From positions 310,001 through 374,000 of the forward strand of contig NZ_JBHTJV010000003.1 of assembly GCF_042676045.1 (NCBI RefSeq): 64,000 bases of DNA. The letters are read 5' to 3'. Below, piece after piece: positions 44,719 through 53,034 of this stretch; position 1 is the stretch's first letter; every line of letters starts with the position of its first letter. The position numbers and the translations under genes were made by a program. This DNA is from Pseudahrensia aquimaris. Its GTDB lineage: Bacteria; Pseudomonadota; Alphaproteobacteria; Rhizobiales; Rhizobiaceae. The notes beneath the pieces were generated by a model that made no database searches, was not told the DNA's origin, and saw nothing but the letters and a program-made list of their open reading frames with translations.

Positions 44719-47700
44719 ATGGCGATTTCAACTTTTGGCAATACCAGCTTCGATACTGTTCTGGGGGACTATCTTATCGGAACAGGAGTCGGGCTGGGGT
44801 ATGGCGAACTTGAAATAGATGCTGGAAGTATATTCAACGCAACCGCGTCGAATATCTCGACCAATCCCCGGCTTCTTGTTGGGGCAGACGGCAATGAGGG
44901 TTTGGTAGCAGTTGATGGTCTCGGTTCCTCAATCAACCTGCTGAGCAATGGCGCAAATTTCGGATCCAGCAGTTATGCCACATTCGGTTTCGGCTCTAAC
45001 TCGATAGGCACGTTTGATCTTACTGCTGGAGCAGCTGCCAGTGTTAGCCTCAATGGAACCGTGCCTTTGGCCGGACAGGTTTCGAGCGCGAATTTCGGTG
45101 TAACGGGTGGTGATGGCATGCTCAATATGGATGCTTCCAGCTTAAGCATCGAAGGGGCAGCGGCACGACTTTCGTTTGGCTTTGACAACGCGAATGGCAC
45201 AGGGACGATCAGCAACTCGTCGTCGATCTCCATCAACGCTTTGGGCAGCGGAAATGACGGTGCTGTTATGACGGTGGGGGACTTCAACTCGATCGGCGCA
45301 ATGACTGTCGATGAAAGCTCCATCGCCATGACTTCTTCAAGTTACGCGAATGCTTTCGTCGGCAATGTCGGTGGTGATGGGATGCTGTCCTTAACATCCT
45401 CCACTTTCACCGCCGACGCCGAGAGTTTCGCGGGACTTTTCGTTGGAGTCCAAGAGTCTAGTGGGATCGTCAATCTGACGTCTACTGCTTTTGAACTGAA
45501 CGGCAAGCTTGGCGCTTTCATGAACATTGGCCAGGCAACACCTGGATCAACCATGGTCCCGGTAAGCACCGCTGCGGTTAATCTCGATAACTCCTCGCTC
45601 ACCCTGTATTCGCGAGACGGCTATGCAGGTTTCAATATGGGGCGTAACGGAAATGACGCTTCAGGCAGCTTTTCCGCGATCAACGGGTCATCGGTAACCA
45701 TCACATCCGATGCCGCAGCGATGCCGGAGGGCGCTTATCTTGGAGTGGGCCGACTGGGCGAAGCATCAGGCGATTTGTCGATCATCGACAGCACTCTCAC
45801 CATGTCGGCACTGACCGGTGACTACGCGACCATAAACATCGGAAGGGCCGGTGCCACAGGCACTGCAACTTTCAACAATGCAACTATCGACATTTCGGGA
45901 GGGCAGAACACCACCACCGGCATCCGCGTAGGGCGCAGCGACAACAGCAATGGCGATCTCATACTGACCAACGGTACCAATCTGACAATCGACGGCGGTT
46001 ACGCATTCCTCCTCATCGGCACGAATGTGGACGAGACTGGGACTGTCACGGAAACCAGCGTCGACACCAATGGTTCTGTTTCTATTCTGGGCGGGTCGAC
46101 CGTCAGCATAACATCCGATCCAACGAGTCCGGGTTCGATTGCCGCTGTCAGGATTGGCGCTGATGCTGCTGCCGCCTCGGCTGACCTGATAATCAGCGGT
46201 GCAGGATCAGCACTCAGTTCCACTGATGTTGTCATCGTTGGTGGAGACCCGAACCTTGGGCAAAACGGCACAGGTGCCATAACTGTGGAGGAAGGCGGAT
46301 CGCTTACAACAGGTTTGCTGGGAATTGGCACCGGGGGCACGCTGAACACCAGCAATGCAGTCCTCAATGTTGCCGATCTTGGATCGGCTGATAACGCAAC
46401 TTGGAATCTTCAGGCAGCCGGTGACACTGACCTGCAGGGTAACCTCGAATTGGAATCAGATATGGTAATCAATTTCGAGGTTTCAGCGGACGGCTTGTCG
46501 GCAGGCAGATTGATGCAGACGGGCATGAGCGCAGATATCGGTGCCGACGTCTCCATGATCCTGAATGCGCCGAGTGGCTTTGAATTTGAAGCTGGAGATG
46601 CTTATTCACTGCTTGCGTTGGACGTCACCACAGCTTCGGTTTCCACTGATCTGGCTACGGATTTCAGCGTGGCTGGTCAGGATGCTGATTTTTCCTATGT
46701 GGTGCAGACCTCGTTGGGATCTGGATACAATTTAGGCTTCGAGGCACTCAACAACGGCGACGGGAGCGGTGTCGCAACGCTTGATTATTCCGGTGCCACG
46801 GCCAGTTTGATGCTGGACTTCAATACCGACACCGGCGTCGTGTCTGGCGATGGCGGAGGCTTCAGCGAGATTTACGCAGTCAACGTCGATGAACTGGTAG
46901 GCTCGGTTCTGGGTGATGATATGCTTCTGATTGGTGCCAACAACGGCTTCCTCTCAGGAGGCGGAGGGTCCGATACGCTTTTTGGTGCAAATGGCGATGA
47001 CACGCTTGATGGAGGTACTCAAAACGACATTCTGGATGGCGGTTCTGGTGCTGACACAATGATCGGCGGTGCGGGCAACGACCAATTTTACATCGATGAC
47101 ACTGGCGATGCGATTGTTGAATTGATCGGCGGAGGCAATGACCGTGTCTACGTGTCGGGACTTGCTGCCTATACGATGGACGACAATGTTGAACGCGCTA
47201 CCTTCCTCGACGGGGGTAATCACACTATTTTCGGTAACGCCGGAAACAACCGGTTTGACGGTAATGCCGGTCTCGACAAATTCATTTTGGATGCAGGTGG
47301 CAACGACACCTATTCCGGTGGCAATGGCGAGGACACATTCGACGCCCGTACTTCAGCCAACGGCATCACGATTGATTTGGTGAATGGCAATCACGGCGGC
47401 GATGCAGCTGGTGATATTTTCTCTTCAGTGGAGAAGTTTTTCGGCTCCGCATCAATGAGCGATACGATGACAACCGGGCTGGCCCGGGCCAAATTCAGTG
47501 GTTTCGGCGGGGATGACATTCTCACCGGCGGCAACACCGTAGATTTCCTTGGTGGCGGTGCTGACGACGATGTTTTGTCCGGTATGGGAGCGCGAGATAC
47601 ACTCCAAGGCGATACGGGCAATGATACCATGACAGGTGGTGCTGACCGGGACCAATTCCTCTACGTCAAAGCTGCCTTTGGCCAGGATACAATCACGGAC

Positions 47701-47910
47701 TTTGAGGATGGGCTCGATTATTTCAAGATCTGGGGCGGTAACAGCCCGTCCAACGGAGTCGCGTCGTCTCTTGCCGACTTCACAGTCACAGGTAATGGAA
47801 CCTCCAGCGTCCGTCTGACCCTTAATTCGGACACATCAAACTTCATCGACATCGAAGGAGCAGGCGGATCAAATGTCACCATTGATACGTCAGATTTCCT
47901 TTTCTACTGA
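44719..47910 (+). CDS. RTX-type calcium-binding protein 4 with beta-strand repeat head
   Basis: A 1063-residue protein. The N-terminal two-thirds (about 1-610) consist of irregular repeats rich in Ser, Thr, Gly and Asn with alternation of short strands (SSLSIEGAAARLSFG, SSVTITSDAAAMPEG and GRAGATGTATFNNATIDISG), resembling the beta-helical passenger of bacterial adhesins. A short RTX block follows (about 740-790: GGGGSDTLFGANGDDTLDGG), then the shared C-terminal module (47074-47907, somewhat more diverged) ending DTSDFLFY. No signal peptide. I chose the ATG at 44719; a TTG at 44701 is the first open codon. The ATG is preceded by GCGGGACC, a moderate site. Confidence 0.82.
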   Translation: MAISTFGNTSFDTVLGDYLIGTGVGLGYGELEIDAGSIFNATASNISTNPRLLVGADGNEGLVAVDGLGSSINLLSNGANFGSSSYATFGFGSNSIGTFDLTAGAAASVSLNGTVPLAGQVSSANFGVTGGDGMLNMDASSLSIEGAAARLSFGFDNANGTGTISNSSSISINALGSGNDGAVMTVGDFNSIGAMTVDESSIAMTSSSYANAFVGNVGGDGMLSLTSSTFTADAESFAGLFVGVQESSGIVNLTSTAFELNGKLGAFMNIGQATPGSTMVPVSTAAVNLDNSSLTLYSRDGYAGFNMGRNGNDASGSFSAINGSSVTITSDAAAMPEGAYLGVGRLGEASGDLSIIDSTLTMSALTGDYATINIGRAGATGTATFNNATIDISGGQNTTTGIRVGRSDNSNGDLILTNGTNLTIDGGYAFLLIGTNVDETGTVTETSVDTNGSVSILGGSTVSITSDPTSPGSIAAVRIGADAAAASADLIISGAGSALSSTDVVIVGGDPNLGQNGTGAITVEEGGSLTTGLLGIGTGGTLNTSNAVLNVADLGSADNATWNLQAAGDTDLQGNLELESDMVINFEVSADGLSAGRLMQTGMSADIGADVSMILNAPSGFEFEAGDAYSLLALDVTTASVSTDLATDFSVAGQDADFSYVVQTSLGSGYNLGFEALNNGDGSGVATLDYSGATASLMLDFNTDTGVVSGDGGGFSEIYAVNVDELVGSVLGDDMLLIGANNGFLSGGGGSDTLFGANGDDTLDGGTQNDILDGGSGADTMIGGAGNDQFYIDDTGDAIVELIGGGNDRVYVSGLAAYTMDDNVERATFLDGGNHTIFGNAGNNRFDGNAGLDKFILDAGGNDTYSGGNGEDTFDARTSANGITIDLVNGNHGGDAAGDIFSSVEKFFGSASMSDTMTTGLARAKFSGFGGDDILTGGNTVDFLGGGADDDVLSGMGARDTLQGDTGNDTMTGGADRDQFLYVKAAFGQDTITDFEDGLDYFKIWGGNSPSNGVASSLADFTVTGNGTSSVRLTLNSDTSNFIDIEGAGGSNVTIDTSDFLFY

Positions 47911-49048
47911 TCCGCTTAAGTGGGCTGAAGCGGGTAATCTGAAACATCTCTCTGGTTCGCCAGAAATGTTATTGCGTACAGACTTCAGCAATTCCTAGCT
48001 TCTGGACACCTCGACGGATATTCTTGGTCGAAGTAATGGCGCCTCCTGCGAGCCGTCGCTTGTTAGCGGCTTGTTCCAGAATGCGCTGAGCCGCCGGGCG
48101 TTGTTTCGGTTCCCCTAACACTCCACCAGCGGCGAAGCATCGGCTGCAGCGCTGAAATGAAATTTGGATGAGCCATTTTTTTATGTCTGATTTGGAGTGA
48201 TGAAAAGCGGATTAAGGCTTCATATAGAGCGGTCAAGAAGTCAGAGAATATTGAACTGGGCGGCAACTCTTCCTCGTGGAGAGCAGTGCAGCATGGAAAG
48301 TGCCAATCAATGCCATGCATGGCTTGTAAGTTGCGATGTCGTCGGCACCGAAAACCAATCGCAATAATTCAGATCTGGCTCTAATACGTTGCCCGACCGC
48401 CGGAGAGACCAAACGTGGAGCCTGTGGTGAAACTGTTTTATTCGGATGCGAGCCAGGCAAATCATTGCCCTACTTGGGGCGCATAACGGTCACCGCAAGC
48501 ATGTAGCGATCAGCACAATATGGAATAAACGTTATCGTCACTTTTCCCCTCCACTGCCGTTGGGAGATTTTTGCAAACGAGCCATTCTGACTCTTCCGCT
48601 CTTTGCTTGGAAGCCTCAGAAACGGAATGACTCTTCATCGGCCAATATCGATTGGCTGCATATGGTCGCTTGATCAGAGCTACAGCGTTAAGCCAGTGCA
48701 CCGAAATGTGCTCGGCAAAACATCGCAGAGAAAACCAACAACTAAACCTGGTTTTTCCCAACCTACGTGCTGCGTTCGCGTTAAGCACAGGCAGTCTGTA
48801 CCAACTGGTTCAGGGCTTGATCACATCTTGCGTTGCAGAAATCTTTTCGGCGCGGTTGAAAAATGACCTTAGCTTTATTTGCATTGAAACTGACAGCGCC
48901 CATGCAGCGGGTAAAAGCGTCACTCTACTGCTGAGCTTACCCGCAGAACACAGGCGTTGGAATCAAATCGCAAAGGGGGTGCGGCAGGGGTAATATACAT
49001 CGACCACCCCTTTGAATTGTTGATAGCAGTGATCGAATTTAAGAAAAC
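47911..49048. other. Gene-poor region between RTX 4 and tRNA-Ser
   Basis: About 1.1 kb with no supported gene. The one frame with protein-like composition is on the minus strand, about 47969-48185, ending LGIAEVCTQ and containing EQAANKRRLAGG; it lacks a clear start and could be a remnant. Nothing else in either strand looked like a protein or RNA to me. Confidence 0.45.
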
Positions 49049-49138
49049 TGGCGGAGACGAAGGGATTCGAACCCTCGAGACGGTTCCCCGTCTACGCCCT
49101 TAGCAGGGGCGCGCCTTCGACCACTCGGCCACGTCTCC
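49049..49138 (-). tRNA. tRNA-Ser (anticodon GCU)
   Basis: Read on the minus strand the 90 bases fold as a class II tRNA: 7-base acceptor stem GGAGACG/CGTCTCC, D arm starting TGGCCGAGTGG, anticodon loop CTGCTAA with GCU anticodon (complement at 49102-49104), a long variable arm, and T loop GGTTCGAATCC. The 3' CCA is encoded (TGG at 49049-49051). It decodes AGC/AGU. Confidence 0.96.
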
Positions 49139-49200
49139 GCCGCCGTGACTAAAGTAAAGGGGGGATGCGATCAAGGTGAAATTGAGCGCTTTGTATTGGC

Positions 49201-49776
49201 TTATGAAACCGCCAGCCAACGGGTGGCGGCAACGGTCAATTCTTCGATCATCTCAGTCGGGTCGGCTTGGGGGTTGGCCATGAGTTCCGACATCGCCCCT
49301 TCCACCATCCCGTGCGCAAGTGAGGCGGCGATTGCAGGGTCCACATCATTGCGCAGTTGGCCCCTTTGCTGGCCGTCTGCGATGTGCGCGGCGATTGATT
49401 GGCGCAGGCGTGTGCCGGAACGGTATCCGTCACGCAGGGCAAACGGCACCAGTGCCATCAGTTCCACCAAATTCTGCTCTTTCGCTGCCTGATTGAACAT
49501 GGCCTGCATGACGTGGCCGAACCGCTCAGGCCATTCGATTTCCCAAAGATGTTTGGATTGCAGGGCTGTATCGAAACGGGTTTCCACCGCCTCCATCACC
49601 GCGATCAGCAACTCGTTCTTGCTCTTGTAGCGCAGATAAATCGTGCCCACTGCCACACCTGCATCTCGGGCTACTTCCGACAGCTTTGTGGCCTCAAAAC
49701 CGTGCTCTGCAAAATGGCGGGTCGCCTGCTCAACGATGCGGTCAGTCTTGTCCGATTGGGGGGTGGTTTGGCTCAC
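49201..49776 (-). CDS. TetR/AcrR family transcriptional regulator
   Basis: A 191-residue repressor. N-terminal helix-turn-helix (about 12-58) with RIVEQATRHFAEHGFEATKL and DAGVAVGTIYLRYKSKNELL; the C-terminal ligand domain is a helical bundle of no known specificity. It is divergent from the metallo-hydrolase gene 49917..50876. The intergenic region holds two TGAAT-N3-ATTCA elements, the likely self-operators. Candidate target: the divergent hydrolase and its own gene. Confidence 0.93.
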   Translation of the reverse strand: MSQTTPQSDKTDRIVEQATRHFAEHGFEATKLSEVARDAGVAVGTIYLRYKSKNELLIAVMEAVETRFDTALQSKHLWEIEWPERFGHVMQAMFNQAAKEQNLVELMALVPFALRDGYRSGTRLRQSIAAHIADGQQRGQLRNDVDPAIAASLAHGMVEGAMSELMANPQADPTEMIEELTVAATRWLAVS

Positions 49777-49827
49777 GGGTGAATGGGCTCTTTTAAAGAC
49801 GAGAACAGGCTTTTCGCCAGAGCGAAA

Positions 49828-49894
49828 TGAATATCATTCAGATTTTCGATTGACAAACGGCTGAGATTGGAAAAAATGAATGAGATTCATTCAT
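49828..49894. promoter_or_regulatory. Pair of TGAAT-N3-ATTCA operator elements with a -35/-10 promoter
   Basis: TGAAT-ATC-ATTCA at 49828-49840 and TGAAT-GAG-ATTCA at 49877-49889, the second inside a longer ATGAATG...CATTCAT palindrome (49876-49894). Between them TTGACA (49850-49855) with 17-base spacing leads to AAAATG, the -10 region, so the second element overlaps the promoter of the hydrolase gene. Likely bound by the divergent TetR regulator. Confidence 0.6.
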
Positions 49895-49916
49895 ATTTCA
49901 ATTGAGGCGAATGGCT

Positions 49917-50876
49917 ATGGCCAACATGACAAGACGACAGATTATGAGCGCCGCATCGGTCTGCGCGATTGGCCTGCCGATTGCCGGATGTTCCTATGCG
50001 ATGTGGCGGCCTTTGGCGGAAATAGACCAAGCGCCTACCAATCCCCCGCCAGTGACCGTGCGGCTGTCCGCCAGGATTACCTTGCACATGATTCAAACTG
50101 GCTGGGTGTCGGTGAAGGAAACGCACCGCGCCTATTCCGGTCCGAAGGGCTTGCGCCTTCCTGCCATTATGACCGATGGCGATTGGACGGAATGGCTGCC
50201 TGTGACGGCTTGGGCCCTTGAACACCCTGAAGGACTTTTTGTGGTTGATACCGGCGAGACGGCGGCGATCCTGAAGCGTGATTACACCGCTTGCGATGCC
50301 GTCACCGGCCTGTTCTACCGCCGCAACCTGCGCTTTTCGCTGACGGCGCAGGATGAGATCGGGCCGCAAATGAAGGCGCTTGGGCTTGCGCCAGAGCGGG
50401 TGTCGAAAGTGGTGATGACCCATTTGCATTCCGACCATATGGGCGGGATGGGCTGGTTCAAGCAGGCTCAGTTTTTCGTCTCACAACAAGCGCAGGGCGG
50501 GCATGCGGGCGCTTTGATGTGCCGCATTCCCGAGGGAATCGATATTCGCGCCGTTCGTTTGGCGGAAACAGCGCGTGGCGTGTTTAACGCCTCCTCTCCT
50601 CTTACAACGGACGGCACGGTTTCGATCATCCCGACCAATGGCCATGCCAATGGGCATCAGTCGGTTTTGATCGAAGGCGAAGGTCGTTCGTGGTTGATTG
50701 CAGGTGACGCCGCGTTTTCGCTCGACCAGATCGAAAACGGGACGATTGCGGGAATCGTTGAAGATCATGCTGCCGCTGTGGAAACATCCAACCGGCTGAA
50801 AGCGCAATATCAACAGTTCGGCACGACAATTCTACCAACCCATGATGCAACCAACATGCAGCGCCTAATTGGTTAA
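49917..50876 (+). CDS. Metallo-beta-lactamase-fold hydrolase, predicted Tat lipoprotein
   Basis: A 319-residue enzyme. The N-terminus MANMTRRQIMSAASVCAIG followed by LPIAGC carries a twin-arginine motif (TRRQIM) and a lipobox (IAGC), so it is probably exported folded by Tat and lipidated. The metal-binding HLHSDHMGG motif (about 164-172), the bridging Asp in AGDAAF and the late His in PTHDATN show a dinuclear zinc site as in AHL lactonases and related MBL-fold hydrolases. Whether it opens lactones is inference. The ATG at 49917 is chosen by 9-base spacing to GAGG. Divergent TetR gene upstream. Confidence 0.85.
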   Translation: MANMTRRQIMSAASVCAIGLPIAGCSYAMWRPLAEIDQAPTNPPPVTVRLSARITLHMIQTGWVSVKETHRAYSGPKGLRLPAIMTDGDWTEWLPVTAWALEHPEGLFVVDTGETAAILKRDYTACDAVTGLFYRRNLRFSLTAQDEIGPQMKALGLAPERVSKVVMTHLHSDHMGGMGWFKQAQFFVSQQAQGGHAGALMCRIPEGIDIRAVRLAETARGVFNASSPLTTDGTVSIIPTNGHANGHQSVLIEGEGRSWLIAGDAAFSLDQIENGTIAGIVEDHAAAVETSNRLKAQYQQFGTTILPTHDATNMQRLIG

Positions 50877-51093
50877 ACACCATATTCCCCTAGCGACGAA
50901 GGGCGCAAAGCCAAACTGCTGGGAGCGATACCGACGGTTAAGCCTTCCATCGTTCCTGCACGCAGCAGCCATCCGCACGATGCGCGGATTATCCCCAAGA
51001 GCCACGATTTTCACTGGCGGCTAATCCATGTCTGCCGTTGCACAACGGGCGTTCGTGGGGAACAGTGGTTCAAAATCCAACGGAATTCAGTGC
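50877..51093. other. Short intergenic region
   Basis: No gene. It includes an ATCCGC/GCGGAT inverted repeat within GCAGCCATCCGC...GCGGATTATC near 50970-50992, and the promoter of the HAD-ackA operon. Confidence 0.4.
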
Positions 51094-51813
51094 ATGGCCA
51101 TTAAGGCAATTCTTTTCGACAAGGATGGGACCTTGATCGACTTCTCGGGCACGTTTGGGCCGGCGACCGCGAAGGTGATCGGTCATTTGAGCGATGGTCA
51201 CGCAGTCATTGCCGCCGATCTGGCGGAGGTGCTCGGGTTTGATGCCGATTTGAAAGCCTGTCACGCGCATTCCGTTCTCATCGCGGGCAGTTTGAGGGAT
51301 ATCGCGGAAGTCGCAGCCCCAATCTTGCGGCGTGATGATATTGATCAACTCGCCAGCGATATCGATGCGCTCTACATCCTGCATTCGACCTCCAGCCTCA
51401 CCCCGTTTCCGTTCACGCACGGCGTACTGGATGAATTGGGCGCGATGGGGCTGCCGCTTGGTATCGCAACCAACGATTCCGAAGAGGCTGCACGGGTGCA
51501 TTTAGCCGAGCTTGGCCTGCTTGAACGCTTTGCGCTGATCTGCGGTTTTGACAGCGGACATGGCGGAAAGCCTGAACCTGGGATGGTTTTGGCATTCGCC
51601 AGCCACTGCAAATTGGCGGTGAGCGAAATTGCGATGGTGGGCGACTCCGAGACCGACATGAAGGCAGCACGGGCCGCAGGCGCTTTGGCAATCGCAGTGG
51701 CCAGCGGTGAAGCGGAAGCGCAAGACCTTGCTGAATTCGGCGACCATGTTTTGAATGATATCAGCGCATTACCCGATCTTGTGCGGAAATTGAATCAGGA
51801 GATGAACGCATGA
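51094..51813 (+). CDS. HAD-superfamily phosphatase
   Basis: A 239-residue hydrolase of the haloacid dehalogenase superfamily. Motif I LFDKDGTLIDF (nucleophile Asp about 8, general acid Asp about 10), a helical cap (about 20-90), motif II ATNDSEE, motif III Lys in HGGKPEPGM and motif IV GDSETDMKAARAAG place it with phosphoglycolate phosphatase-like enzymes. Substrate unknown. The ATG at 51094 is 23 codons into a longer open frame and matches family starts (AIKAILFDKDG). It overlaps ackA by ATGA (51810-51813), an unusual pairing. Confidence 0.9.
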   Translation: MAIKAILFDKDGTLIDFSGTFGPATAKVIGHLSDGHAVIAADLAEVLGFDADLKACHAHSVLIAGSLRDIAEVAAPILRRDDIDQLASDIDALYILHSTSSLTPFPFTHGVLDELGAMGLPLGIATNDSEEAARVHLAELGLLERFALICGFDSGHGGKPEPGMVLAFASHCKLAVSEIAMVGDSETDMKAARAAGALAIAVASGEAEAQDLAEFGDHVLNDISALPDLVRKLNQEMNA

Positions 51814-52982
51814 GACAGGTTGTTCTAACGCTCAATGCCGGCTCGTCCTCGGTAAAATTCGCCCTGTTCGATGCCGATGGTGACCCGACATTGGAACTGG
51901 TTGGCCGCGTCGAAGGCATCGGCTCCGACGCTTGGCTAAGGGTGAAAAACGCGCAAGGCGAGACAGTCGTAAGGCGCGATCTGGACGAAGGTGCAATAAC
52001 CTCCCCCACAGATGCGTTGGCGACCATTATGACGGTGCTGAGCGAGCTTGCGCCTGACACGGAAGTGCGCGCAGTGGGCCACCGTATCGTGCATGGTGGC
52101 GTCGACTATGACGGGCCGGTATTGCTCGACGCGCCAACCATCGCAAAGCTTGAGGCGCTGACACCCTTTGCGCCACTTCACCAGCCGCACAATTTGGCCG
52201 GGGTGGTGGCTGCGCATGAGGCATTTCCCGATGCGCCGCAAATCGGCTGTTTCGATACGGCCTTTCACCGCCACCAGCCGTGGGTGAACGACACCTTTGC
52301 CCTGCCTCGGCGGCTTTATGACGAAGGCGTGCGGCGCTTTGGGTTTCACGGGCTTTCCTACGAATATATCGTCAGCCAGATGAAGCGCGACGCGCCTTAT
52401 CACCATGATGGCGGCGTGATCGTGGCGCATTTGGGCAACGGAGCATCCATGTGCGCCATTCGCGGCGGATTGTCGGTCGCGTCAACGATGGGCTTTTCCG
52501 CACTCGACGGCCTGCCGATGGGCACGCGATGCGGGCAATTGGACCCGGGCGTGGTGCTTTACATGATGGACCAATTGCAGATGGGGCCGCGCGAGATTGA
52601 GCACATGCTCTACAAGGAATCCGGGCTCAAGGGTTTATCGGGCTTGTCGAACGATATGCGCGAACTGCTGGCTTCCAACGACCGCGCGGCCAAACACGCG
52701 CTTGATTATTTCGTCTTCCGAATCCGCCGAGAAATCGGTGCGATGGCTGCCGTTTTGGGCGGGCTGGACGCTATCGTGTTTACTGGCGGGATTGGCGAAA
52801 ACGCAGACATCATCCGCGAACGGGTTTGCGACGATATGGATTGGCTGGGCTTGGAAATGGACGAGGATCGCAACCGTCTCAATGCGCCAATCGTTTCATC
52901 AGACCGCAGCCGCGTGAGGATTTTCGTCACGCCAACTAACGAAGAGCTGATGATTGCACGCCACGCGAGCGGCTGGCTGTAG
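51810..52982 (+). CDS. ackA: Acetate kinase
   Basis: A 390-residue ASKHA-fold kinase interconverting acetyl phosphate and ADP with acetate and ATP. Key blocks: N-terminal LTLNAGSSSVKF (phosphate-binding), GHRIVHGG, CFDTAFH, HLGNGASM and FTGGIGENA near the C-terminus. Length is normal (390-400). The start overlaps the HAD phosphatase stop by ATGA. No pta (phosphotransacetylase) or phosphoketolase gene lies in the window, so the acetyl-phosphate source is elsewhere. The final codon is 2 bases before the terminator-flanking A run. Confidence 0.97.
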   Translation: MRQVVLTLNAGSSSVKFALFDADGDPTLELVGRVEGIGSDAWLRVKNAQGETVVRRDLDEGAITSPTDALATIMTVLSELAPDTEVRAVGHRIVHGGVDYDGPVLLDAPTIAKLEALTPFAPLHQPHNLAGVVAAHEAFPDAPQIGCFDTAFHRHQPWVNDTFALPRRLYDEGVRRFGFHGLSYEYIVSQMKRDAPYHHDGGVIVAHLGNGASMCAIRGGLSVASTMGFSALDGLPMGTRCGQLDPGVVLYMMDQLQMGPREIEHMLYKESGLKGLSGLSNDMRELLASNDRAAKHALDYFVFRIRREIGAMAAVLGGLDAIVFTGGIGENADIIRERVCDDMDWLGLEMDEDRNRLNAPIVSSDRSRVRIFVTPTNEELMIARHASGWL

Positions 52983-52984
52983 AC

Positions 52985-53013
52985 AAAAAAGGGCGGCCCG
53001 ATGGACCGCCCTC
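52985..53013. terminator. Intrinsic terminator between ackA and livK
   Basis: Stem GGGCGG/CCGCCC (52991-52996 with 53006-53011), extended by CC/GG around a mismatch, is preceded by A6, which on the minus strand gives a T run, so it terminates the liv operon. It may also stop ackA. Confidence 0.8.
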
Positions 53014-53034
53014 TTGGTTGTTCATGCGCAGGTT

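Noticed and set aside
47969..48185. Minus-strand frame with protein-like composition (ends LGIAEVCTQ)
   Set aside because: No start or ribosome-binding site, no recognised family; kept only as a possible remnant.
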